DNA of 64,000 nt, from positions 496,001 through 560,000 of the forward strand of contig NZ_OZ242038.1 in assembly GCF_965205175.1 (NCBI RefSeq). The letters run 5' to 3'. The first letter of the stretch is position 1, and each line of letters starts with the position of its first letter. Source of the DNA: Poriferisodalis sp965205175 (lineage in GTDB: Bacteria > Actinomycetota > Acidimicrobiia > Acidimicrobiales > Poriferisodalaceae). The notes under the pieces were generated by a model that worked only from the letters and a program-made list of their open reading frames with translations, was not told the DNA's origin and did not search any database. This document shows positions 8,164 to 16,461 of the stretch, piece after piece. The translations under genes and the position numbers were made by a program.

Positions 8164-9280
8164 AGCGCGGCATGACCTTGTCGCTGATGAGCTCCAGCGA
8201 CGCGTTGATCTGATCCGCTGAGTGGATGCCTTGGGGAATCAAGAAGAACACCTCCTCGATGCCGAGCACCGCACGGGCCTGCTCGATCTGGCGGCTGATC
8301 GTGTCGGGGCTGCCCACGAGCGGCAGCGGCATGCCTTGACCGAACTGGACAGCCCACTGGTTCCAGAACCACTCCATGTCGGCGAACTGCGCCCACGCCT
8401 GCTCATCGGTTGGGGCACAGACGGCGACACCGCCCCAGGCGCACTCGTGCCCGCGCGGCTTGTCGAGGCCGCGGCGCGCGGCCTCAGCGCGGTACGCCTG
8501 CCACAGCGCCTCGCAGAAGTCCATCTTGTCGCTCAGCACGATCGGCGTGCCGCCATAGCGCGCCCAGAACACCGCCGAGTCCATCGACATGGTGAAGCCG
8601 CCGTACAGCGGCGGATGCGGCGTCTGCAGCGGCCGCGGCGCGATGCCGACTTCGCGGATGGTCATGTCGGGGTCGACGCCGGCGCCGTAGTCGGCGTACA
8701 CCGTGTGGGTGTGGGGGTTGAGGCGGTCGTTGGGAAAGCGCCAGAACTCTCCCTCGTAAGAGAATGTGTCGTGGCGCAGTGCCGTGAGCACGACCTCGAC
8801 GAATTCCTCGAAGAAGCGGCGGTTGTAGACATCGACATCGGTGCCGCGATTCCACTTGCCCACCGCTGCGAGGTCCGGGCGGATCTTGAACTGGTCCACC
8901 CAGCGGTGCTGGTAGCCGCGGACAACGCCGAAGCAGAGCCGCCCGCCGGTCATGTGGTCGAGGGTTGCAACTTGCTCGGCGACGCGCAGCGGGTTGTGGG
9001 TAGTGGACACGTACCCGCACGCGATCGGCCGCAGCCGGCTGGTGTGGCCCGCAATCCAGCCGGCCATCAGGTTCACGTCGTTGGAGATCTCGAAGCCCTC
9101 GATCTGCAGGTGGTGTTCGGGGTGACCGAAGCCGTACCAGCCGTTGGCGTCCGCAAAGCGAGCGATCTCGGCGATCTCGCCGAGCATGCGCTGGTAGTAG
9201 TCGTTGTTGAGCCCCGCGAGGCCGGCTTCCAGCTCATGACGCCGGCCAATCGTGCAGTACATGAACAAGCTGAACTTCAC
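8156..9280 (-). CDS. LLM-class flavin-dependent oxidoreductase (luciferase-like monooxygenase)
   Basis: A 374-residue bacterial-luciferase-family enzyme, expected to use reduced FMN or F420 to oxidise an organic substrate. It starts KFSLFMYCTIGRR, has ARFADANGWYGFGHPEHH near residue 40, the typical TSRLRPIACGYVSTTHNPLRVAEQVATLDHMTGGRL segment (broken here by no gap) near 85-120, and GSPDTISRQIEQA near the end. The frame is open further upstream, but the GTG at 9280 is decided by GGGAAGG 6 nt before it and by the first beta strand. It is divergent from a tetR-family gene with which it shares 193 bases of control region, so that regulator is the obvious candidate to control it. Confidence 0.88.
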   Translation of the reverse strand: MKFSLFMYCTIGRRHELEAGLAGLNNDYYQRMLGEIAEIARFADANGWYGFGHPEHHLQIEGFEISNDVNLMAGWIAGHTSRLRPIACGYVSTTHNPLRVAEQVATLDHMTGGRLCFGVVRGYQHRWVDQFKIRPDLAAVGKWNRGTDVDVYNRRFFEEFVEVVLTALRHDTFSYEGEFWRFPNDRLNPHTHTVYADYGAGVDPDMTIREVGIAPRPLQTPHPPLYGGFTMSMDSAVFWARYGGTPIVLSDKMDFCEALWQAYRAEAARRGLDKPRGHECAWGGVAVCAPTDEQAWAQFADMEWFWNQWAVQFGQGMPLPLVGSPDTISRQIEQARAVLGIEEVFFLIPQGIHSADQINASLELISDKVMPRFA

Positions 9281-9432
9281 TGCGGCCTTCCCTCGCTGGC
9301 GCCTTCGGCACTGCGGACCCCGCCGCTTCCGCGGACATCGTCGGTCCGCGGTGCCGGTCGGCGGTCGCCCGGCTGGCCCGCGCAGTGTAGATGAGCGCAC
9401 CAAGACGCATCCGGTGACGGCGCATCGCATCG

Positions 9433-9460
9433 TTGATATCGAACGCTCGTTCAGTACTAG
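9433..9460 (+). promoter_or_regulatory. tetR promoter with operator in the spacer
   Basis: TTGATA (9433-9438) and TACTAG (9455-9460) are separated by 16 bases. The palindrome GAACG-CT-CGTTC (9441-9452) fills the spacer. GAACGNNCGTTC is the common half-site layout for TetR-family dimers, so a bound repressor would sit exactly where RNA polymerase contacts the promoter. Confidence 0.62.
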
Positions 9461-9473
9461 TGTCTGCCGCGGC

Positions 9474-10193
9474 ATGAACAGCACCAGTCCAGCATCAGCC
9501 GGCCCAGCAACGTCACAGAGCCTGCACAGCAGTGATGGCAATGGCGAGCGAGTTCGCAAGGGGGAGCGCAGCCGAACGCGCATTCTGGACGCCGCTGCGC
9601 GCCTGCTGTCGTGCCACGGCTACGCCGCCACCACCTTGACCGACATCGCCTCCGCCGCGCAGATGCAAGCCGGCAGCCTCTACTACCACTTCGACTCGAA
9701 GGACTCGATCGTCGAAGAGGTGTTGCGCGTCGGCATCGACCACGCCCGCTGCGCGATCGACACAGCGCTGGACTCGCTGGGGCCCGGCGCCAGCGGCGCC
9801 GACCGGCTGGCCGAGGCCATCGTGGCCTACGTCAACTGCATTGTCGCCGAGAGCAGCTTCACCGTGGCCAACATCCGCTGCTTCAACGAGTCTCCTCCTA
9901 AGACACGTCAGAGTCTTGCCGTGCCGCTGCGCGAGTTCGCCAACCTGTGGGTGAGCCTGCTCGTCGAAGGCCAAGCGGACGGCTCGCTGCGAGGCGATGC
10001 GAACGCGGGCGCGCTGGCTCGCATCCTGATCTCAGGGCTCAATTCGCTCGCCAGCTGGTATCGCGCCAGCGGCGAACTCCGCCTGAACGAGCTGGCTCGA
10101 CAGTTCGCAGACATGGTCCTCGGCGGCCTTGCGCGACCCGACACCACACGCCTGGCGTCCGCTGCGCCGCCTCCGCTCCAGCAGCATGCGTAG
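9474..10193 (+). CDS. TetR/AcrR-family transcriptional regulator
   Basis: A 239-residue repressor. After a Ser/Gly-rich lead of about 35 residues comes the DNA-binding domain, RTRILDAAARLLSCHGYAATTLTDIASAAQMQAGSLYYHFDSKDSIVEEVL read in segments, with the recognition helix near residues 68-76. The remainder is an all-helical ligand domain of the usual length. The start is the ATG at 9474. A palindrome inside its own promoter (9441-9452) points to autoregulation. The divergent LLM oxidoreductase at 8156-9280 is the likely target; the inducer is unknown. Confidence 0.88.
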   Translation: MNSTSPASAGPATSQSLHSSDGNGERVRKGERSRTRILDAAARLLSCHGYAATTLTDIASAAQMQAGSLYYHFDSKDSIVEEVLRVGIDHARCAIDTALDSLGPGASGADRLAEAIVAYVNCIVAESSFTVANIRCFNESPPKTRQSLAVPLREFANLWVSLLVEGQADGSLRGDANAGALARILISGLNSLASWYRASGELRLNELARQFADMVLGGLARPDTTRLASAAPPPLQQHA

Positions 10194-10229
10194 GCAGCAC
10201 GATTCGGGCAACGTCCGTGCGAGACGCGG

Positions 10230-12272
10230 CTACAGGCGGCCGCCTGTCACCAAGCGTCGCCGGTGCTCCAGGAAGTCCACCAGGACGTAGTCGCCCAGGT
10301 TGTGCGGGCTGGTGAAGAATGCCCGCCCCCCGTTCATCTCGGTCATCTTCTCCACGAACGCCCGCAGGTAGCTGTTCGGATCCAGCATGAACACGTTGAT
10401 CCGGATGTCCTCGCGAGTGGCGCGCACCACCTCGCGCAGCGTGGCCTCGATGGTTGCACGCGCCGGCGGATAGGCGAAGAACGGTCGGCCATCGCGCGTC
10501 AAGTGAGCGGTCGGCTCGCCGTCGGTGATCATGATGATCTGCTTGGAGCCGGTCTGGCGGGCGAGCAGTCGGCGGGCGATCAACATGCCGTGCGCCATGT
10601 TGGTGCCGTAGGCGAAGTCCCACGACACCTCAGGCAGCTGGGCGGCGGTCAGCTCTTGCGCCGTCTCCGCGAAGCCGACGATGCCGAGGTAGTCGCGCGG
10701 GAACTGCGTGGAGATCAGCGAGTGCAGCGCCATCGTGACCTTCTTGGCGGGCAGGAAGTTGTCGCGCATCGGCATCGACAGCGACAGGTCCAGCATCAGC
10801 ACCGTGGAGGCCCGCGACAACAGCTCGGACCGTTCGATCTCGAAGTCCTCCGAGCTCAGGCGCACCGGGGTGCCGCTCGACTGGCGGGCGACGGCATTGC
10901 GCACCGTGCGCTCGATGTTCAGATGGAACGCGTCGCCGAACTCGTACGGCTTGGTCTCGTACGCCAGCTCGTGGCCGATGCCGGATTTGCGCACCTGGTG
11001 ACGGCCCAACTTGTCGGCCGTCAGGCGGCTGAACAGGTCGCCCAGCGCGTTCTGCCCGATGCGGCGCAGCGCCCTCGGCGTGAGCTCCAGACGTCCCTCG
11101 CTGCGACGAGCGAGGCCTGATTCTTCGAGCATGCGTGCCAGCTCGCTCAGCCGCTCGAGGGCCTCGGCGGATTCGTCGCCGAGCAGTTCGCGCACCCGCT
11201 GCGGGTCCACCTCTGCGAGCGCCGAAGGGCTGACGGCGCCCTGCAGCATCTCGCTCAGCTCATCGAGGTCGCCGAGCTGTGCCATCACTTGGGCCGCCTG
11301 GGACATGGACAAGGGGTCGTCGCCGCCGAAGGAGTAGCTGCGGCCCCAGCCCGCCTCCGGAAACGCCTCCTGGAGATGCTGCGCGAGCTGCTGAGCCTGC
11401 CACTGCAGATCCATGTCGTCCATGAACTGCGCGGCCAGCTCTGCGAGCTGCTGACGCTGCTCGGACGTCATCGAGTTCATCATCGACGCCATAGCAGCCA
11501 TGCGCTTGGCCATGATCTCGAGCAGTTCGTCGAGCGTCTGGGGTTGCTCTGGGAAGAAATCGCCGTAGCGGTCCATGAAGGCGTCGAAGTCCGGTGTTTC
11601 GCCGCGGGCGCGCTGTTCGAGCATCCGGTTGAGCTCGGCCATCATGTCCTTGGTGCGTGCCAAGTCCTCGGGGCTCATGTTGCCCATGGCCCCGGTCATC
11701 TGGTCGAAGTAGCTCTGGGCGATTTGCTGACGCAACCGCTCGACCAGCTCAGCGAACTGCTCGCGAGCCTCCGGCGATTCGAAGTCGTAGCTGCGCAGGC
11801 CGCGCATCCGCCCGGCCAAGTCCCGAGGCAGCATGTCCAGCTGCAGGTTGCGCTCGGCGGCGCTGGCCGCCGCGGTCTCCTGTCGCCTCGGGTCCGCGCT
11901 GTCCGCGGCGTCCTGCTCGAACTCCGCCAGCGCCTCGCGCTCGGTGTCGGTGATGTCGTCGAGTTCGCGGGCGATGTCGTCGTACACGCCGCCCAGGTCG
12001 AACCGCTCGAGCAGCTCCGAGCGGCGCTCGCGCAGGCGCTCGATCATCTCGCGCAGACCCTCCAGCCGATTGCCGTGGGCGTCCGTGAAGCCCTGCTGCA
12101 TGAGGCGTCGCAGCGCGGCGTGAAGATCGCCGTGGTACAGCAGATCGTCGGTCATCTCCGCGAACAGGCTGTCCGCGTCGAACTCGAAGCCAGCCTGGGT
12201 GCCGTCCCACGCGGAGTAGCGGAAGCGGGCGCCCTCACGGCCGGCGCGGCGCCGGCGGCCGCGGCGGATCAT
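10230..12272 (-). CDS. VWA-domain protein, partner of the MoxR-type ATPase
   Basis: A 680-residue cytoplasmic-looking protein. The first 480 residues are mostly charged helices (for example MIERLRERRSELLERF), rich in Met/Gln. The last 190 residues form a von Willebrand A domain with MIDAS motif MLDLSLSMPMRDN near 490 and a second element ITDGEPTAH near 590, which bind a divalent metal. It begins with an ATG that overlaps the stop of the upstream ATPase gene by 4 bases, so the two are translationally coupled. Such AAA+/VWA pairs resemble Mg-chelatase BchI/BchD and MoxR systems that remodel or insert metal into client proteins. The client here is unknown. Confidence 0.82.
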   Translation of the reverse strand: MIRRGRRRRAGREGARFRYSAWDGTQAGFEFDADSLFAEMTDDLLYHGDLHAALRRLMQQGFTDAHGNRLEGLREMIERLRERRSELLERFDLGGVYDDIARELDDITDTEREALAEFEQDAADSADPRRQETAAASAAERNLQLDMLPRDLAGRMRGLRSYDFESPEAREQFAELVERLRQQIAQSYFDQMTGAMGNMSPEDLARTKDMMAELNRMLEQRARGETPDFDAFMDRYGDFFPEQPQTLDELLEIMAKRMAAMASMMNSMTSEQRQQLAELAAQFMDDMDLQWQAQQLAQHLQEAFPEAGWGRSYSFGGDDPLSMSQAAQVMAQLGDLDELSEMLQGAVSPSALAEVDPQRVRELLGDESAEALERLSELARMLEESGLARRSEGRLELTPRALRRIGQNALGDLFSRLTADKLGRHQVRKSGIGHELAYETKPYEFGDAFHLNIERTVRNAVARQSSGTPVRLSSEDFEIERSELLSRASTVLMLDLSLSMPMRDNFLPAKKVTMALHSLISTQFPRDYLGIVGFAETAQELTAAQLPEVSWDFAYGTNMAHGMLIARRLLARQTGSKQIIMITDGEPTAHLTRDGRPFFAYPPARATIEATLREVVRATREDIRINVFMLDPNSYLRAFVEKMTEMNGGRAFFTSPHNLGDYVLVDFLEHRRRLVTGGRL

Positions 12273-13729
12273 GTGCGGGAGCGATACGTCGCCCGAGCGC
12301 CCACATGCTCCTTGTTGAGCCGCTTCGACAGGTGCAGCCCCTCGAGCACCAGCTCCGCCGCAGAGGCCAGCACTGCTGGAGCGATGCCCTCCTCCGCGCT
12401 GCTGGCCAAGTCGGCGTCAGCCGAGGCCGCCACCAGCGACTCCGCCGCCACCGCGAGCGCCTGGTTGCCGGCCAGCAGGTCCATGTAGGCGTCCGAACCC
12501 AAGTCGTCGCCGGTGTGTACCACCTTGCCCTCGTCGAAACCGGCCACCACATCGCTCAGCTCGTCCGACGAGAAACGGCTCTTGAAGACTTCGAGCACCG
12601 CCGCTTTCAGCATGGCTTCCACGATCTTGCCGTCGCGCCCCTCCTCCAACGACTCGATCTCGATCTTGCCCGCAGTGGAGCTCATGAGCGAGTCCAAGTC
12701 GCTGACGCGGGGCACCACGTGTTGTTCGCCGCGTTGCAGCGCCCGGCGTGTGGCGTTGGCCGCCAGTGTCTCGGTGTTGGTCACGGTCATGCGCACCGAG
12801 ACGCCCGAGCGCTGATTGACCTGGGCGCTGGCACGGGCGACATGGCTGAACGTCGCCACGATCTCCGCCATGAAGTCGGGGATGGTCACCGACACGGCAC
12901 CGCCGCTGCCGCCGACTTCGGCCAGGTCCAGCGGTCGGGCCTCGGCCGCCGCGATGTCCATCTCGGTGTCCACGTCGAGCGGGTAGTGGGTACGGATCTG
13001 GGCGCCGAAGCGATCCTTGAGCGGAGTGATAATGCGCCCCCGGTTGGTGTAGTCCTCCGGGTTGGCTGTGGCCACCAGCATCACGTCGAGCGGCAGTCGG
13101 ATCTTGTAGCCCCGGATCTGGATGTCGCGTTCCTCGAGCACGTTCAACAGCCCTACCTGGATTCGCTCTGCGAGGTCGGGCAGCTCGTTGATAGCGAAGA
13201 TGCCGCGGTTGGTGCGCGGCACGAGCCCGTAGTGCAGTGTCAGCTCGTCGGACAAGTACCGGCCCTCGGCCACCTTGATCGGGTCCACCTCGCCGATGAG
13301 GTCGGCGATGGACGTGTCGGGCGTGGCCAGCTTCTCGCCGTAGCGGGAGTCGCGGTGCGCCCACGCAATGGGCGTGTCGTCGCCGTGCTCAGCGACGAGA
13401 TCGCGGGCGTGGCGCGAGACCGGGCGGTACGGGTCGTCGAAGATCTCCGAGCCTTCGATGTAGGGCATCCACTCGTCGAGCAGGTTGACCAGTGAGCGGA
13501 TCATGCGGGTCTTGGCCTGGCCGCGCTCGCCGAGAAACACCACGTCGTGCCCGGCCAGCATGGCGTTCTCCAGCTGAGGCAGCACCGTGTTCTCGTAGCC
13601 CATCACTCCGGCGAACAGCGGTTCGGCTGCCGCAATGGCCCGTGCGGCGTTGGCTCGCAGCTCTTCCTTGACCGGACGGGAGACCCAGCCGGACGTCCGC
13701 AGCTCGCCGAGCGTCGTGGGTTGGCACAT
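12269..13729 (-). CDS. MoxR / Mg-chelatase-type AAA+ ATPase
   Basis: A 486-residue AAA+ protein. The nucleotide-binding loop is LGERGQAKTR at about residues 66-75, a MoxR-style variant of Walker A; GIFAINELPDLAERIQVGLLNVLEERD near 190 is the Walker B/ sensor region, and MLVATANPEDYTNRGRI near 225 is the sensor-1 segment typical of the chelatase group. The C-terminal helical lid follows. It starts at the ATG at 13729 with only a weak AGG upstream. Its 3' end overlaps the VWA gene by 4 bases, indicating a two-gene operon whose products act together. Confidence 0.85.
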   Translation of the reverse strand: MCQPTTLGELRTSGWVSRPVKEELRANAARAIAAAEPLFAGVMGYENTVLPQLENAMLAGHDVVFLGERGQAKTRMIRSLVNLLDEWMPYIEGSEIFDDPYRPVSRHARDLVAEHGDDTPIAWAHRDSRYGEKLATPDTSIADLIGEVDPIKVAEGRYLSDELTLHYGLVPRTNRGIFAINELPDLAERIQVGLLNVLEERDIQIRGYKIRLPLDVMLVATANPEDYTNRGRIITPLKDRFGAQIRTHYPLDVDTEMDIAAAEARPLDLAEVGGSGGAVSVTIPDFMAEIVATFSHVARASAQVNQRSGVSVRMTVTNTETLAANATRRALQRGEQHVVPRVSDLDSLMSSTAGKIEIESLEEGRDGKIVEAMLKAAVLEVFKSRFSSDELSDVVAGFDEGKVVHTGDDLGSDAYMDLLAGNQALAVAAESLVAASADADLASSAEEGIAPAVLASAAELVLEGLHLSKRLNKEHVGARATYRSRT

Positions 13730-13858
13730 GGCGGCAACCTAGTGCGCAAACGCCGATTCGATGCCTCGTGCCCGCACCGCTCGGCCGTGCTCAGCCGGCC
13801 CGGTACGCGGCCCGCCAGCGTGCGGCGCCGCAGTACGGGGCACGCGCGGGCGGGGCGG

Positions 13859-13864
13859 TACCTT
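13859..13864 (+). promoter_or_regulatory. -10 box TACCTT for a leaderless start
   Basis: TACCTT lies 6 nt before the ATG at 13871 and no ribosome site is present, the same geometry as at 3351. Confidence 0.45.
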
Positions 13865-13870
13865 CGCCGA

Positions 13871-15391
13871 ATGGACCGGATCGATCTGCCTGGGTGGTCG
13901 CTGACGTGCGGCGCATCGGCGGCTGGCCCTGCGGACGGCACTGCGATAGATGACACGTTGGCGGACGGCACTACAGCGAGCGGTGCTTCGGTGGGCGGCG
14001 CTGCGACAAGCGGCAGGTCGGCGGACGACACGGCGACAGATGGCAGGTCGGTGCGCGACACGGCAGACGACACTGATGACGGCCATGCGGCGAGGGTGCT
14101 GGACGGCACGTGGCTGGTGCGTGCGGCGGGGCCCGGGGAGTGGCGGACCGTGGCAGACCGCGCGCTCGACGAGTCCGGCTGGCAGGCGACGTCGTCGCCG
14201 GGCCGCTGGTGGCTCGACGCCGGCCTCGCCGGTGAGCACGCTGTCCTATACCGGCGGCACTTCGAGCTTCCGGCCGATGTGGCGTCGCTGGTGGAAGCGA
14301 CCTCGCAGCGCGGCGCTCGCTGGTGGCTGGTTGCCGGCGGCCTGTGCGAGCTGGGTCACCTGTGGCTGGACGGCGCCTACTTGGGGGACCTGCGCGGACG
14401 CCACGCGGAGCACGCCTTCGAGGTGGACGCACTGCTGCGCACCGGCATCGAGCATCTTGCGGCCGTCGAGGCCGGACACGGCGCCGTTCGGGTGCCCCAG
14501 CAGGAGAACGCCGACATGCGGATACAGCGCACGGGACCTGCGCGCATCGAGCGAGTCCGCGCCCTGGTGATCGAGGCCAGCCCGGATCGCGCCGTGCTGC
14601 GCATCACCGCCACCGTCGACAGTGCCGGCACCCATCGCGGCGAACTCACCACCACCGTGCTTCCGGTCGCATCCCGCAGCTCAGATGCTTCCGATGGCCG
14701 CGCCCGTGCCGGCGTCCACAGCAAAGCTGTGCGTGACACCGACGCTGGCGCTCGGGCGAGCGGCACGTCGGCGCTGTGTCCGCGACAGCGTGCGGTTCTG
14801 GGCGACGGTCTTGCGGAATCGGTCCAGATTCTGGCACGAGGGCGCAACGAGCTGGAGTGGCTGGTGGCGCTGGAACAGCCGTCGCTGTGGTGGCCGGCTG
14901 GCATGGGCGCACAAGATCTGTACTGCATCACGGTCACGGTCGCCGTCGACGGCCAGCCCAGCGACATCGTGCGCCTGCCGATCGGGGTCCGCACCGTGGC
15001 AATCCGTCGCGGCCGGCTGGTGGTCAACCGCGAGCAGCATCCGGACGGCCTCGGTGCCACCGAGACCGTCGAGCACCAGGTCGACCATCGCAACGCCTAC
15101 GCAGCGGCGAATGCACGTGGCGCGGTGATCTGCCAGCAGATCAGCCTCGACCCCGGCGTGTTCGCCGGCGACGATCGCAGCCGACGCGCACTGGCCGGCC
15201 GTGCCGCTGCGGCCGCCGCCGACCAAGCGGGGCACCATCCGAGCATCGTCGCCTGGCAGCCGATGGGCATCTCGGCGGGACCTGCACGCAAGCCCTGGCG
15301 TTCTCCGACCGCACGCAGCATCATGCGCAAAGCCATGCGCGCGGCGGATCCGACTCGCCCGACGTACTGGCATTCAAGAACGAGCAGCTGA
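13871..15391 (+). CDS. Shortened, probably inactive GH2 (beta-mannosidase-like) protein
   Basis: A 506-residue relative of glycoside hydrolase family 2, whose members usually exceed 800 residues. The jelly-roll sugar-binding part can be followed (WWLDAGLAGEHAVLYRRHFELP near 115, LCELGHLWLDGAYLGDLRGRH near 160), then the immunoglobulin-like part. Of the catalytic barrel only fragments remain: VNREQHPDG, VICQQISLDPGVF and GHHPSIVAWQPMG. In active enzymes the last motif reads HHPSxxxWxxxNEP with the acid/base Glu; here QPMGIS follows, so that Glu is missing. About 50 residues of Thr/Asp/Gly/Ser repeats (GTAIDDTLADGTTASGA onward) interrupt the first domain. It is either a decaying gene or a binding protein. 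It has a leaderless-type promoter. Confidence 0.6.
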   Translation: MDRIDLPGWSLTCGASAAGPADGTAIDDTLADGTTASGASVGGAATSGRSADDTATDGRSVRDTADDTDDGHAARVLDGTWLVRAAGPGEWRTVADRALDESGWQATSSPGRWWLDAGLAGEHAVLYRRHFELPADVASLVEATSQRGARWWLVAGGLCELGHLWLDGAYLGDLRGRHAEHAFEVDALLRTGIEHLAAVEAGHGAVRVPQQENADMRIQRTGPARIERVRALVIEASPDRAVLRITATVDSAGTHRGELTTTVLPVASRSSDASDGRARAGVHSKAVRDTDAGARASGTSALCPRQRAVLGDGLAESVQILARGRNELEWLVALEQPSLWWPAGMGAQDLYCITVTVAVDGQPSDIVRLPIGVRTVAIRRGRLVVNREQHPDGLGATETVEHQVDHRNAYAAANARGAVICQQISLDPGVFAGDDRSRRALAGRAAAAAADQAGHHPSIVAWQPMGISAGPARKPWRSPTARSIMRKAMRAADPTRPTYWHSRTSS

Positions 15392-15588
15392 GCGGCGCAA
15401 CGAGTGTCGACAGGTCCGACGGCACAGTAAGCGCCGCAGCGAGCGCGCAAGTACCGTACGGCGTCGGCGCGGCCCGGTGAGGCGACGAGTGAGCGGTGAC
15501 GCTCCGCATCCCGCCGCCCACGATCACGCCGACTGCGTCACATCACCTGCTCCACTCACCTGCTCCACGCCGCCTAAGGGAGGAACGC

Positions 15589-16428
15589 ATGGCGCCGACC
15601 GCCACACAGGCCGCCGGTTCTGCACCGGTGTTCGCTGCCAAGCGGCCGTGGCCGTTTCCGCTGAACATCTACCAGTCAGCCATCGGCCGCAAGTGGGTCA
15701 TGGCGTGGACGGGCATCGGGCTGCTGGGGTTCGTGATCGTCCACATGATCGGCAACCTGCACCTGTACGAAGGTCCCGCGCGGATGCACGAGTACGCCGA
15801 GACGCTGCGCGACCTCGGCGGCGGGCTGCTGCCCCGCACCCTGCTGCTGTGGATCATGCGGGTCGGACTGCTCGCGATGTTCGTAGTACACCTGCATTCG
15901 GCGTACACGCTCAAGGAGCGCAGCCGCCGTGCCTCGGACCGGGCGGGTTTCGTGGGCGGCGCCAAGAAGTACGAGTCCAAGCGGGACTACATCGCCGCCA
16001 ACTACGCCTCGCGCACCATGCGCTGGACGGGTCCCATCGTGGGCCTGTACGTGCTGTTTCACTTGGCCGACCTGACGTGGGGCTGGTGGCTGGGCGATGA
16101 CTACGTGCGGGGAGACCCCTACCACAACGTGGTGGAGTCGCTGTCCGCGGTGCCGGTGGCGATCCTCTACGTCGTGGCCAATGCGGCGCTGGCGCTCCAC
16201 ATCTTCCACGGCACCTGGAGCATGTTCCAGAGCCTCGGGGTGAACCATCCGCGCTACAACGGCCTGCGCCGCAATCTGGCCACGGCGCTGGCCGGCGTGG
16301 TCCTGGTCGGCAACCTGTCGTTTCCAGTCCTGGTGCAAGCGGGCCTGGTCGACGAAGACCACCGGGACTGCCCGGTCAACGACACCACCGGGCTGGAGTG
16401 TCTTGCCGATCAAGCGACGGCTCACTGA
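15589..16428 (+). CDS. sdhC: Succinate dehydrogenase cytochrome b subunit
   Basis: Membrane anchor and haem b subunit of succinate:quinone oxidoreductase, 279 residues with five hydrophobic helices, the single-subunit (type B) anchor known from Bacteroidetes and Actinobacteria. Readable pieces are NIYQSAIGRKWVMAWTGIGL, VIVHMIGNLHLYEGP with candidate haem His residues, and NAALALHIFHGTWSMFQSLG near 205. The start is the ATG at 15589 with AAGGGAGGA at 5 nt. The frame continues upstream but encodes no domain. First gene of sdhCAB; sdhA follows 33 bases later. Confidence 0.93.
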   Translation: MAPTATQAAGSAPVFAAKRPWPFPLNIYQSAIGRKWVMAWTGIGLLGFVIVHMIGNLHLYEGPARMHEYAETLRDLGGGLLPRTLLLWIMRVGLLAMFVVHLHSAYTLKERSRRASDRAGFVGGAKKYESKRDYIAANYASRTMRWTGPIVGLYVLFHLADLTWGWWLGDDYVRGDPYHNVVESLSAVPVAILYVVANAALALHIFHGTWSMFQSLGVNHPRYNGLRRNLATALAGVVLVGNLSFPVLVQAGLVDEDHRDCPVNDTTGLECLADQATAH

Positions 16429-16461
16429 GAAGGCTGACGAAGAAGGCTCACGGAGATGGCC

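Noticed and set aside
8156..9583. Long 475-residue version of the LLM oxidoreductase
   Set aside because: The added 101 residues run through the shared control region and into the tetR coding start; the ribosome site at 9280 and the fold start there.
10232..10247. 16-bp perfect palindrome ACAGGCGGCCGCCTGT as a terminator
   Set aside because: It has no loop bases and lies over the last codons of the VWA gene; a stable hairpin would be short.
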